NCBI GenBank assembly: GCA_946800325.1
Contig: OX326959.1
Span: forward strand, 9,134,501-9,198,500
DNA: 64,000 nt
Reading direction: 5' to 3'
From: Luzula sylvatica
Lineage: Eukaryota; Streptophyta; Magnoliopsida; Poales; Juncaceae
A program made the translations under genes and the position numbers. Below are positions 1-11,348 of the stretch, piece by piece. The notes under the pieces were generated by a model. It did not search any database and was not told the DNA's origin. It was given only the letters and a program-made list of their open reading frames with translations. The stretch's first letter is position 1. Every line of letters begins with the position of its first letter.

Positions 1-87
1 TTGATGATTTTGGCACCCATTGGAGCTATGCGACAAATTGTGAACAAAGTAAAGGATAATAAACATCAGTGGTTTAATCCAAAATAA
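1..87 (+). CDS. Possible 3' end of an unidentified plus-strand gene (partial)
   Basis: From base 1 a frame stays open for 28 codons and stops at TAA 85-87. The peptide contains APIGAMRQIV and ends QWFNPK, a basic/amphipathic tail that looks protein-like rather than random for such AT-rich DNA. It is cut by the window edge, so neither its start nor its exon structure can be seen. I do not recognise the family. It would be convergent with the GTE gene that ends at 665. A chance open frame of this length is possible, so this is tentative. Confidence 0.35.
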   Translation: MMILAPIGAMRQIVNKVKDNKHQWFNPK

Positions 88-100
88 ATCATGAGCTCAA

Positions 101-236
101 TCTTCTTGATCTTGAATTGATACCAAAAAAAAAATGAAATTCATTTATTATGTTATTTGTGCTCAAATTTCTGTGTGGTCTTCTTGATCTTGAATTGATA
201 CCAAAAAAAACATGAAATTCATGCATTATGTTAATG
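101..236. repeat. Two-copy tandem repeat, period 78 bp
   Basis: A block beginning TCTTCTTGATCTTGAATTGA occurs at 101 and again at 179, each followed by an A-run and GAAATTCAT...TTATGTT. It lies between the two convergent gene ends. No coding content is evident; it is a local duplication in 3' flanking DNA. Confidence 0.75.
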
Positions 237-664
237 TTATTTGAGTGGTGTGCTTGATTTATTGTCGACACAAATCTCGAGTTCAAAATGCTGTTTTCCA
301 TTTATTTCCATTAATTCAAGTCCTAACCTTCGTCAAAATTATCGAGCCAACCAATTACAAACACAAATCATTCCAAAACAATTATCAAAGAGTAACTAAA
401 TCGACTAAATGGAACAAAAAAAATACGAGTCCATTTTCGCTCCAATCTCCAACAACGTGCATTTCTACAATTTTTCACAAAAAAAAAAAGCAACAAATAA
501 AAAAAAAAAAACTTAAACTAGCCTCAATCCTAAGAAAGGCTCGATTAAAATCCCACCACCCCTTCATGTACAACCAAGTTAATATAATAAACTCCCCTAA
601 TTAGGTTTTAATTCCCATTTAATAATAATATAACACTGATCGAACCAACAATCTAAACCTCAGT

Positions 665-3429
665 CTAGTCTATTTCTCCCTCCTCCACATCATCATCTAT
701 TCGCAACCTATCATCATTATTATTATTATTTTTTTTATTATTATTATTATTATTATTAAATTCCATTTCTTCGTCCTCGTCATCCTCGTCCTTCATAAAA
801 AGGCCGAGTTGCTCTAACGGGTTCGTACCGGGTTTAAACCCCGACCCGATAATCTCCTCGTCTCCTTTCATGAAACCCGCGTTTATCTCCACCGTTTTCT
901 CCATCTACAAATCAAATCCAAAATTTTAGTTTCCAAAATATTTAGGGTTTATTTAGGGTTTTAGGTTAAACCTGTTGCAAGGCTTTTCGCGCAGCTTCTC
1001 TCTCTATGGTTCGTCTACGCATAGATTCCTCCGCCTCGGCTTGTATTCTAGCCGCCTCCGCGGCTTTCGCTGCCGCCTCCGCAGCTTTCGCTTCGGCCTC
1101 GAGCTTCGCTTTCGCTACGTGCCAAAAAAGGGTATTTTTGAAATTTTTATTTATGATATATTATTATATTTCGTTTTTTCGTTACCTTCCCTTTTTAACT
1201 TCTCGAGCTCCTCTTTTTCTTGCTTCAACTTTTCCGGATCCTTTTTCGCACCCTGATTAAACACAATATTAAATCAAAATATATATATTAAAATGAGGAA
1301 GGGTATATATGAAAAAAACCTGATCGAGAGTTTTTTCGCGAGCTTTCAAAATAGTATCTGCAAAACGGCCCTTTAACAACGCGGCTCTGTATTGCTTATC
1401 TCCTATATGTATAACATTTTTATTTATTTATTTATTTCTTATTGGGATTAATATTTCATTTTGGGTCCTCGTAATTTCGTTTTCGCTTACCGTCTAATTG
1501 CACGTTCGGTTCTTTTTCGTCTCGTTTCGACTCTTCTGACGATTCTGCCACCAATTAAAAAATTAAAAAATATATTTACATAATTTCAACAAATTCAAAT
1601 ATTTTAAAATTAACTATTCGGTTAATTTTACTTTTTTCTCGATTCATAGATGGACCAGATTCTGCATCCTGCAAACAATAAAAATAGTATATTAAAAACA
1701 GTATATTACATAATTAAATAGTATATTAACAAAATTGACCTTATTTTCATTTAAGGGAGGAGAAGAAGCTTTTGCGTGGGAACCACTTCCTGAAGAACTA
1801 CTCGAGTCCGAATCTGTAATTCGAAAACAGTATATTGAACAAAATCATTAATTTTATTCAATAAATCAATAAATAAATATACCGTGTGAACTAGAGTCAG
1901 AGCTACTGGAGGAACTGGACGTTTCGCATTTTGTCTCCTTTTCAATCACAACTGGAGAGAATTTTTTCAATGGAGGTTCGTTTCCTTCTATATCGACCTC
2001 CTCTTCTACCACCTCATTCTCTAAATTAAATAAATATTTAAATAATTTAATAATATATTATAGTTACAGGAGAGAGAAAGAGAGATAGAGAGAGAGACCT
2101 TTGGCTTTGTGCATGGAGGAATTACTGAGACCAGATTCATTCAATGTCTAAGAAATAAATTCAAATATTAAGCAAAATAAAAACAAAACTTAAATTCGCA
2201 ATATTAATTATTGAAAATACCTCGTAACGATCATTCTTGGCACGATCTTGAGCAAGTTTCTCTTTCTCTCTCATAAACTCATCCAAAAGTCCCTCGAGTT
2301 CGAAAAGAGTATCGTCGCTCACCGAGTCAATATCGATCTCGATCTCATCCTCTCCATTTTGTCCATCACTGGAGATATTCCTCTTGATAAAGTCGATGAT
2401 ATATTCAGGCAATTCCGCAACTACACTCTCCAGTCTTCGACTCAGCCCAATTTTCTGCTCACCACTCATTCTCCTCTTAATTACATTCTCTCTCTTCTTA
2501 ATCACCTCAACATTTTCTCTCTCCTCGACTTTCCGCTTCTTCGGTAAAGTCCCCGTCGTTTTGGGCTTTTTAACATTTTCTCTCTCCTCTCCATTTCTGA
2601 CCGGCTTTTTAACATGCTCTCCAGTCGGTTCAACAGCTGGCCTCTCCATTCCAATTTTCTTCTCGATGGATTTCCACCTCGCTTCGAAAAACTTGGACAT
2701 TATATCGGCCATGGTGTGAACGTCGTTTCCTTTGGGGTTATAAGTCATCGCGTTTTGAAAAGTCAAACGTACGTCAGTGACGAACCCTAACGGGTTGGAA
2801 TACTGACCCGTTCTCATCTTACTTTTTACGGTTCCCAAATCCATTGGGGTTTTGATCACGGTAAAATAATCGGGTATGTTGAGCTTGACTACATCCACTG
2901 GCGTGTTGAAAACCCACGAATATTGATGAGTCATCAATCTTTGGAGGAGTTGTTCGCATTGTTTCATTAGCAATAAATTGTTAGCGCTAATTTGGGGTTT
3001 CGGTACCGGTACGGGTACCAATGCCAGTACTGGGGTTCTTTCCGGTACCGGTGCCGGTACATATTTTGAAGATTTGGTGGGGTGGGATCGATCTGATTTT
3101 TGGGGTTTTTGAGAAACGGGTCGGGTAAGGACCCGTTTTTGAAAGTTGCGGACTCGATCGAGTTCGCCTCGTAAACGTGATTCGAGGTCTTTTCGTTCGG
3201 AGAAAGAGAGTTTGGAGAGAGGGATGTATTGGAGAGGGACGTTGAAGCCTTTGGATTTGTCGGCATTTGAAGTGGTGGGTTTAGGGTTCGGTACGCATGA
3301 ATCTTCTGAGTCGATGTGAGTTGGACTCGTGAAAATTTCGGATTCGCCCATGGTTTCGACTGTGTTTCTGTAATCTGGTACGAATCCAATTGGGCGCTTT
3401 TTTGAGAGCTTTTGGGATTTTCCCATCAT
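665..3429 (-). CDS. GTE8/GTE10-like bromodomain-NET transcription factor (BET family), complete, 10 exons
   Basis: Nuclear acetyl-lysine reader of the plant Global Transcription factor group E. Exons (minus): 3429-2221, 2147-2099, 2020-1883, 1813-1740, 1668-1632, 1544-1491, 1402-1320, 1252-1186, 1114-972, 904-665. All junctions are GT-AG and keep frame; they sum to 2,094 nt = 697 aa. The bromodomain covers about residues 155-257, with WVF at 172-174 (the WPF-shelf position), PDYF, MDLGT and the YN pair at 230-231 that supplies the acetyl-lysine-binding Asn. The NET domain is about 320-388. Exon 3 and 4 products are serine/acid rich; exons 7-9 encode a K/E/A-rich coiled-coil-like region; the last exon has an Asn run (AAT triplet repeat near 716-756) and an acidic end. 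Start is the first of two adjacent Met codons (MMGKSQ). It is shorter than my recollection of Arabidopsis GTE8 (about 800 aa). Family assignment is firm; orthology to GTE8 versus GTE10 is inferred. Confidence 0.93.
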
Positions 3430-4060
3430 TTAATTGGGTCTTTTTTGATAAATTTATCCCGAGAGAATTGGTTGTTTGATTGGTTTTTAATTCCCAATGC
3501 AGCTCGGTTTGAGTGTTTAATTTCACTTTGGGAGTGACCCGAATTTCAAATTTGACTGGTTATCCTATTGCAGTTTCACTATTCAAAAAAGAAATTTGAA
3601 ATTGAACTCTGAGATTAGAATCAACTTGGCCGTTAAAGGGTGGAGATTTAGGTTAGATTGGCTGTTTCAATTTGGTATCTTTTTCCCTTTCCAAGCAGTG
3701 AAATTCCGAAATTCAAATTACCTCACTCGAATCCAAATGTGCAACCCAAATTCAATAACGAAAAAACCCTAATAGACCAGAACTCTTAGCTCCCCAATTC
3801 CAACCAATCACAAATCGCTATAAAAGCGATTGGAATCACCTCAATGAGATCAAATCACGAGAATCGTCTTCGAACCGGGATCCAACAGGGAATTACGACC
3901 GAGATTGACGAAGAAAAACAACGAATAATTCCAAAAAATAATGCAAAGAAGCTAAACCTGAATCGTTTTGATCTAGTAGAGACGCTTATTCGACAATTTC
4001 TCTGCGAGGTAGGAACCCTAATTTCCTCAATTTTCCATGTTTTTATTTATTTATAAAATA
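3430..4060 (-). promoter_or_regulatory. 5' UTR and promoter region of the GTE gene (approximate)
   Basis: Upstream of the GTE start codon the sequence is more GC-balanced than the spacer beyond. Read on the minus strand it has UTR-like stretches (GAATCGTCTTCG-type blocks around 3840-4010) and CTCGCAG near 4005 that could end a leader intron. A plus-strand open frame at 3844-4056 covers the same bases but has no recognisable protein character. Leader-intron and transcription-start positions cannot be fixed from sequence alone. Confidence 0.4.
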
Positions 4061-4798
4061 AATTTCTTCTCCTTATTTCTCTCTCCTCTCTGGGCGCGCG
4101 TAGAGAGAGGAGCGTAGAGAGAGGAGAGAGAAAAAATAATAGCACCTAAATAAAAATAACATATTAAAAAAACGAGAAAGCCATGATCATTGTTTTTTGG
4201 CATATAATCCTCATTATTATCGCCTACTCTGCTCATCTTCCACGTGGCTTCTATCGGCAAATCAACGAACCAGATTAAAACCGGAGAATATTGTAATTTT
4301 TTCAATGGAGATAATATTCTCCTGAATATTATTGTTTGGTCTAGGAATTTGTTGTTTATCATTATGAACCAAATTGTCAGTGAGTGAGTATTGTTTCGGT
4401 GTATGTAAAACGGGTATAGATGCTTTTGGGGTTATGGCAGCCGACCTACTTTGGGTGAGCTGTGTATTGAGCGGTGTGTAAGTTTATAGAGTGGATGACA
4501 ACTGGGTCCCACTTCTGACAAGAATAAGCTGTATAATATTGACTGTGTAGTGAAGGTCTGAAAGATGCAGCATTGTTGGTGTGAAAAGGTATATTGACAT
4601 CTCCATCAATATCATGCATTATATTATTATATATGAGCATTGAGCAGTCAGCTTAAATATTTATTTTTATTTTTATTTTCAATAATTAGGCAGATTTTAT
4701 TAGAAATTGATTTTCCGAAAATGCATATTTAATTATTTTATTCTTTTTGCATACGTGCAATATAAGTCTAAAAAAAGTTTTTTTTTTTTTCAATAATT
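4061..4798. other. Intergenic spacer with a local duplicated block
   Basis: No gene seen. GAGAG-rich stretch near 4085-4130. A block at 4680-4735 (CAATAATTAGGCAGATTTTA ... TTTTCCGAAAATG) is repeated at 4791-4998, and the second copy is interrupted by the SINE described next. Confidence 0.5.
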
Positions 4799-4810
4799 AG
4801 GAAGATTTTT

Positions 4811-4948
4811 TTTTTTTTTGATAATAAATGAAGAAGGCTCGTATGTCCTCCATCCATTAATGTCAATGGGAATCGAACTTACAACCTCTCACAACACATG
4901 AGTTTTTTGTGTCTCACACTCAACCAACTAGGCTATGAGCTCATTGAC
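4811..4948 (-). mobile_element. tRNA-derived SINE with 12-bp target-site duplication
   Basis: On the minus strand the element begins GTCAATGAGCTCATAGCC. It has a pol III A-box TAGCCTAGTTGG (4935-4924), a B-box AGTTCGATTCC (4879-4869) and an A-rich 3' end at 4811-4820. It is flanked by AGGAAGATTTTT at 4799-4810 and 4949-4960. Empty-site logic agrees: removing it restores a block matching 4681-4735. Boxes, A tail and TSD together make the SINE call strong; family not named. Confidence 0.85.
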
Positions 4949-4960
4949 AGGAAGATTTTT

Positions 4961-7460
4961 TTAAAAACTGATTTTCCGAAAATGTATATTTAATTTTTTT
5001 TTAGTTAATTACTAAGTTCATGTGTTTTGTAATACCAAATTGTTCAATGTATAATAAAATTCATGAATATTATTTATGAAATCAAACATTGAATTTCGAC
5101 AAAATCGAAATTCTTGAATTCGTAACTGCAATTCCTAAATAGAACAATGTCCAGTATATTCGAAAATATTTGAAAAAATTATATAAATTTACCTGTCAAG
5201 ATTCATCTTAACGCTAACACGACACGTGATAGTTTATTTTTTCTTACAAAAAGTAAATTTGTTGTTATTTGAATCGCGTAATGCATGGAGATATTATGCA
5301 CGCCAAATGTATGTCAAGGATTCGGAACCGTCTAAATTCATCGTAGCACGTCACGTAACAATTTTTATTTGTTCAACAAATATGTTTTTACTTTTTAATT
5401 TGGATTAATATCCTGATTTGATTTATTATCGGACCCGGATCTCAATATTGTACAACTCTTTAAGGACTATTTAGGATAATTAAAAAACATAAAAAAGAAA
5501 ATTATAAACAATTTAAAGTTACAAACACAAAATACGTTTTAAATATAATAATATATATTTAATTATGTCATATATTATGTGACATAAATATATACTAAAC
5601 AATGATTCATATTCATGTTTGTATTTGACAATATTTGAATTTGAATTGTATTCAAATTGTATTCGGAAAATACGAATACAAATTTGACATGGCCATTGAT
5701 TAAATATGTATATTTTGATTTAACAATATGGATAAGATAATAAAATTATATTGTGGCGCCAGTGACTATTAAATTGTTAATTCAAAGTTTATTAGCACTA
5801 ATTGTTATTTCTCTTGATTAGCACCTCTACGTTTTAAATTATAGTTTAAATATAAAATAAAAAAAATGGGTTCTAAATTGTTATCCCAAACTGCTTTACC
5901 GTTATTAAAATAAAAGTTAATAGAAATTTGGGTTCCAAATTATTATTCCAAACTGTTTTACTGCTATTATTATAAAAAAAAATGTGTTTACTGTTATTAA
6001 AAAAATATACAAATTATTTATAAACTTTTCAAAACAAAGATTTCTTTTCCTTTTGCAATCCACCACTATTTATAAGCTCCATGAAATTTGCAAATGGCAT
6101 ATATATATTTTTGGACTAACCACCTATTTTCAAACAAAATGTTGGATATTTTTATAAGTCATCCAAGATTTATCATCATCATGAAAGAGACTATTTGCTT
6201 TTCGATGCAAATGACAAATTGACAAATAGATTTCAATCATATTAGAAAATCAAAATCCTATTTAGTCTCGGTTCATCTTTAATTTTTTGCTAGTTCATAA
6301 TTAATCTTTTATAATTCAATATATATTGTATCTTACCCGATTATCATTCGATAAAATTTAAATTATAATAATTTCTTCATTCAAAGAATTGCTATCTTTT
6401 TTTTTTCTTCGTAATTAATTTCTCTTTTTTTCTATGATAATTTCGTAGTAAGAAATCTTCACTCTAGTTCACAAATATGACACAACGAGCAAAATAAATT
6501 AAAGTTAAAGAAAAAGAAAGAGAACATGTATTAGTTGTAGCGTTAATTTTTTGTATGAGCAACTAACTGCTTAAAACATGAAATTTGTAAATTACGTTTA
6601 AATTAATGAAAAAATAAATTAAAGTAAAAGAAAAGAAAGAGGTACTTGTATTAATTGTAGTTTCAAATTTTGTATGAGCAACTAATTGTTCAAAACGTGA
6701 AAATTTATAAATTACGTTCAATTTAATGAAAAAGAGATTATAGGACCCTTATTTTTCTTATAAAAAAGATAAAAAAATAGTATTTTTGAAGTGTAATAAA
6801 AAATTATAGAGCATATTACTAATTACAATTACTAATTTGTTATTTCAACAATTAAGAAAAGAAAAATATTATAAAGCAATGCAAATTATTTATTATCTTA
6901 CATAATATATTAATATGATTTTTTTTTTAAATATTAACAGCGATTTGGTATAAACATTTAATGCCAAACCATGACCGAAGTAAAATTACTAATTAGTCTT
7001 CTCTTCCTACTTATTTTTTGTTCAATGAAAAAATATATATTTTTTTTATAAATTTTCTACACCAATTAATGTGTTGATAATTAATAATATATCAATATAC
7101 GTATAGTATTATAATTTATATACTAAATCGAGTCCATATATTTATTTAGTATTTATTAATTTAGAACATATTTATAAGTTATGCATTTAAATAAATTGGG
7201 TTCATTTATTCATTTATCATCTATCATTTAACAGTTCAATGCCAGATCATCAATATAAACAGGGTTGTAATAACGGGGCTTCATATCATCATCTTGACCA
7301 ATTCAGCTGCCAAGAGAGAACATAAACTAATCAAAATCAAAATCAAAATCAAGCCAATTTAATATCTCTTTTTATCGTCAAATAATTGGCATTCCTCTGA
7401 ATCACAATTCCACTCTTCCATTTCCAATTTCGAGTTTTTTACATACAAATTGAGGAGAAA
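4961..7460. other. AT-rich intergenic spacer
   Basis: No protein-coding gene supported. It holds two small tandem duplications: ~62-bp units at about 5868 and 5930 (GGGTTCTAAATTGTTAT-like), and 120-bp units at 6491-6610 and 6611-6728 containing TTGTATGAGCAACTAA. The last ~200 bases are the promoter and 5' UTR of the DUF212 gene; no clear TATA box was picked out. Confidence 0.6.
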
Positions 7461-8613
7461 ATGAGGGGCTTATTGGCCACGGATGCCGCCGCGTCCGACG
7501 ACGATGCTTCGTCTTCTTCAGGATTCTCTTACTTCGCCGTGTTTCACAATTACCCTCTCATGTCCGCCCTTATTGGCTTCGCCATTGCTCAGACCATCAA
7601 GTTTCTCACTACTTGGTTAGTACAAATCGCTCTTTCCCTCTCTCTCTCTCTCACTCTCAATTTCTGATCTGATTAGGTTTTCTTATGTTTTTATTATCAA
7701 TTCGTGATTTGGGCCTTCTGGATCTAGCTTATCTGCTAATTTTTAATACTTTCAGCTCGTTTCAGTATTTATATAACAATATTTAAATGATTCATTCGAT
7801 TCTCTTTCGATCTTATTTCCTGTTCGGATGTTCGAACTCTGATTTAGGTTTCTCAAGATCTGATTAATTTTACTAAATTCCAAAAAAAAAAGACGATAAT
7901 TTCTCTTTCCCCCCTTCAATGATGGTGAAATTGATTAATTGATTGAGTCCTGTATATATGTAATTAAAGGGTAAAATGGTAATTTTGCTTCGGATTTTTG
8001 AAATGGAAGGTACAAGGAGAACAGGTGGGACCCGAAGCAGTTAGTCGGTTCGGGAGGCATGCCTTCGTCTCACTCTGCCACCGTCACGGGTCTCGCCGTC
8101 GCCATTGGCTTTCAAGAGGGCTTCGATTCCTCTCTCTTCGCCGCTGCGACCATCTTAGCTTGTGTTGTATGTTCTCTCCTCTCTTTCTCTCTCTAGAATT
8201 TCCTTTTTTTCCATTAAAATATTGATTATTATATGATTTTTGTAACGATATAATAGGTGATGTATGATGCTTTTGGCGTGAGACTCCATGCTGGAAAACA
8301 AGCCGAGGTATATAATTTCAAATTACCCCTGAAAAATGTAATATTTTAAATTAGTCCTTATATTTTTTGAAAATTTGAATCAGGTTCTAAATCAAATCGT
8401 ATACGAGCTTCCATCCGAGCATCCACTTGCCGAGACTCGGCCCTTGAGAGAACTTCTCGGCCACACCCCTTCCCAGGTTTGAACTTTTCAAAATTTCAAA
8501 ATTCGATTTGAGTTTGAATTTTGAATGATTTTTAAATTTTTTAGGTGTTTGCTGGAGGAGTGTTGGGATTCTTCATCGCCGCAATTGGGCAGATGGTAGT
8601 GCGATTCGCTTGA
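7461..8613 (+). CDS. DUF212 family protein (acid phosphatase/vanadium-dependent haloperoxidase-related), complete, 5 exons
   Basis: Exons 7461-7615, 8010-8166, 8257-8307, 8384-8476, 8545-8613 give 525 nt = 174 aa with all junctions GT-AG. Order of conserved blocks: a variable acidic/serine N terminus; NYPLMSALIGFAIAQTIKF (first membrane segment); WDPKQLVGSGGMPSSHSATV (the small-residue/SSHSA signature of this family); a second hydrophobic helix; MYDAFGVRLHAGKQAE; LRELLGHTP; and a final hydrophobic helix GGVLGFFIAAIGQM near the C terminus. The fold is related by name to PAP2-like phosphatases, but the biochemical role of plant DUF212 proteins is not established. The PSSH motif resembles the phosphatase motif, yet the full PAP2 triad is not evident. 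Length is normal for the plant family. Membrane location is inferred from the helices. Confidence 0.92.
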
Positions 8614-8891
8614 AATTCAAAATTTGGAATTTTCGGATTCAAAATTGTAGACAGATTGATTATTTGTTTGCTCGTGACAGATAATATGTATCTTTCATTT
8701 CCTATTTTAATACGAGTAATTTGATTTCATTGTGGATTGCAGTTTCGATTGATTAATTAAAAAACTGTGAAATATTGGGGATTATTTTTTATTGTTGAAT
8801 TTGTATATTAAATACTTTGGATTAAGAAAAATATTTCCTTGTATGTATTTCAATTTTCACCTGTTATAAACATTATTTATTTATATATGTA

Positions 8892-9102
8892 CTAGCTTTA
8901 TTCCCGCGCAATTGAATTGCGCGGGCCAAAACCGAAAAAGGAGGAAAAAATAGGGTAAAAAGGGAAATTACCAAAAAAACAACACGGAGAATACACGGTC
9001 AAAACCACAGAAAATCTCAAAGAAAAAATGTATAGCCTTGCTGACGTGGCAGCTTGTGGAAGAAGAAATTTTACTAAAATTATATATAAGTATATAATAT
9101 GA
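8892..9102 (-). mobile_element. Short non-autonomous Helitron-like element
   Basis: Read on the minus strand, the 3' end has a GC-rich perfect palindrome (arms CCCGCGCAATT at 8903-8913 and its complement at 8915-8925) followed 7 nt later by CTAG (8895-8892) and a host T (complement of A8891). The proposed 5' end is TCATATTATA at 9102, preceded by host A (complement of T9103). An A|T target, TC start, hairpin and CTRR end are Helitron hallmarks. There is no coding capacity. The 3' end is more certain than the 5' end. Confidence 0.6.
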
Positions 9103-9301
9103 TATTTATTTTGGGTACGTTTGTTATATGTTAGTTACGTAAGCCCAAGAAAGGCCCAATGCCCAAATGAAGTAAATTACGAAAATACCCTTGTGAATCA
9201 ATGGGTATAAATTGTAATAATTTAATAAGCATTGTTAAACCATTGAAGACATACCGTTTAATCTCGCCCACCATTTCCGCTCAATTTTCTTTATTCCATC
9301 C

Positions 9302-9349
9302 ATGGCGCACAGTCTCTCTCTCTCTCTCTCTCTCTCTCATTTCTTCTGA
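9302..9349 (+). promoter_or_regulatory. Upstream ORF (15 codons) in the leader of the kelch gene, over a (CT)n microsatellite
   Basis: ATG at 9302 opens MAHSLSLS... through the CT run 9314-9338 and stops at TGA 9347-9349, six bases before the main ATG at 9356. It is in the same frame as the main ORF. Because the repeat unit is 2 bp, repeat-length variation would change the reading frame of this upstream ORF. Function is inferred only. Confidence 0.4.
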
Positions 9350-9355
9350 TTAATC

Positions 9356-11348
9356 ATGTCTCATTTATCTCAGAAGGTTTTGACGACACGCTGTGCATTT
9401 CTCTTGGCGTGCGTTCTTTTAATAGCCATTGCTCTCGTAGCGGATTTTCTATGGGCCTCTTCTTCTTCTTCTTCTTCTTCTTCGTCTAAATCGCTGGATT
9501 TCTCTCTACATACATCTGTTGAGATCGGAACACCACCGCCAAATCCTACAAAGGTACATTTTGTCAGAAAATTGTGCTCATTTCTCTTAAGATCACACAC
9601 TTTTGATTGGCCCCCCTGAAAATTGTGTTAATTTAGTCCCTATACGTTTCAATTTGTTCAATTTAGTCTCTGATCTTATAATTACACTGCTATTTTTGCA
9701 ATTCAGAAAGAAAATAAGGCAATTGGAAAGGAAACGAGGTACCTGAACGCCACGTATGCAGATATACCCGCTCCGAATTGGGAATGGGAAGAAATGTCTG
9801 ACGCGCCGGTCCCGCGTCTCGACGGCGCCTCCATCCAGCTAAATAATCTATTATATGTTTTTGCCGGATACGGGAACATTGATCATGTATGTAACCAAAT
9901 ATAATTATCATTAAAAACCAATTTTTAAAAATTATTCGTAACATTTTAGGTTCATTCTCACGTCGATATTTTCAACCTAGCAAACAACACATGGTTCAAA
10001 AATTTTAAAATGCCGAACAAAATGGCGAATTCTCATCTCGGCATGGCCACAGATGGACGGTACATATATGCTATAAGCGGTCAATTAGGTCCCCAATGTA
10101 GAGGTCCCACAAATCGAAATTTCGCACTAGACACCGAAACGAAACAATGGAGCGATTTACCTCCTTTGCCCTTCCCTAGGTAAATAAAATTGGGGGATTT
10201 ACATATTTACCCTTTTTTTAACTTAAAATTACATATTTACCCTTCTTAAAATTAAATATCATGTTTACTCTCATAAATAAAAAATATCATATTTACCCAA
10301 AAATTAAAAACCATCATTTAACATTAACGGTCATCATTTAAAATTACTATTTCACCCTTTATATATTTACCTTTCTATGAATCCAAAATATCATATTTAC
10401 CCTTCTAAAAATAAAAATATCATATCTATTCTCAATGATAAAAATAGCATATTTACCCTCTCAATAAAAAAAGGGTAAAAATGTAAATCCCCAATAAAAT
10501 TTTGTTGTTATAAACTTATAACGGATCAAATATATTATTTATTATTATTATTATTTTTAGGTACGCGCCAGCTACGCAATTATGGAGGGGAAGATTACAC
10601 GTGATGGGAGGAAGCAAAGAGGACCGTCACGAACCGGGTGTAGAGCACTGGAGCTTAGCGGTTAAAGACGGTAAACCAATAGAGAACAAGTGGCAAGTCG
10701 AAGTTCCCATTCCACGTGGCGGTCCCCACAGGGCGTGTGTTGTCGCAAATGACAAATTATTTGTGATTGGCGGCCAAGAGGGCGATTTTCAAGCCAAACC
10801 CGGTTCTCCTATTTTCAAGTGTTCTAGAAGACACGAGGTTTTAAATTTTAAATTTCTAAAATTTTCATTTACAAAACTTCTCTTTTATTTAAAAAATTAT
10901 TTAGGTTGTATATGACGATGTGTACGTGCTAGAGGACGAAGGAAACGAATGGAAGAAACTTCCCTCCATGCCCAAACCAAATTCTCATATAGAATTCGCT
11001 TGGGTCATTGTGAATAATTCGATTATAATTGTTGGCGGCACCACCGAAAAACACCCAATAACCAAAAAAATGATTCTTGTCGGCGAAGTATTTCGCTTCG
11101 ATTTAAATACTTTCGTAAGTATACCTAATTTTTTTATTTTTTTATTTCAGAATAATTAATTATTATTTTTTAATTTGTAGGAATGGACGGTAATAGGGAG
11201 AATGCCGTATAGAATGAAGACGACATTGGTTGGATATTGGGAGGGGTGGTTATATTTCACGTCGGGTCAGAGAGATCGAGGGCCGAATGATCCTTCGCCG
11301 AAACGGGTCGTTGGGTCTACTTGGCGAACTAAATTGCACCTTGATTAA
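9356..11348 (+). CDS. Membrane-anchored kelch-repeat protein (At3g27220-like), complete, 6 exons
   Basis: Exons 9356-9553, 9707-9886, 9950-10179, 10561-10837, 10905-11114, 11181-11348; GT-AG junctions, 1,263 nt = 420 aa. Residues about 8-32 form a single hydrophobic helix (CAFLLACVLLIAIALVADFLW) after a short basic N terminus, suggesting a type II membrane protein; then a serine run encoded by TCT triplets. From about residue 97 the chain is a kelch beta-propeller: PRLDGASIQLNNLLYVFAGY, MATDGRYIYAISG, ACVVANDKLFVIGG and WVIVNNSIIIVGG show the alternating hydrophobic strand plus GG pattern, with W about every 50 residues. C terminus KLHLD. Similar plant proteins are annotated only as galactose-oxidase/kelch superfamily; no catalytic residues are recognised. 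Intron 3 contains a degenerate minisatellite. Confidence 0.93.
10195..10490. repeat. Degenerate minisatellite in kelch intron 3
   Basis: Variants of CATATTTACCCTTCTAAAAA / AAAATATCAT recur about eight times between the exon 3 donor and the exon 4 acceptor. No role visible; the flanking splice sites are canonical. Confidence 0.65.

Noticed and set aside
245..604. 119-codon plus-strand ORF before the GTE gene
   Set aside because: Low-complexity Lys/Asn/Thr text over poly-A tracts in the 3' flank of the GTE gene; no domain or splice support.
3844..4056. 70-codon plus-strand ORF in the GTE promoter region
   Set aside because: No family signature; the region is better explained as leader/promoter of the minus-strand gene.
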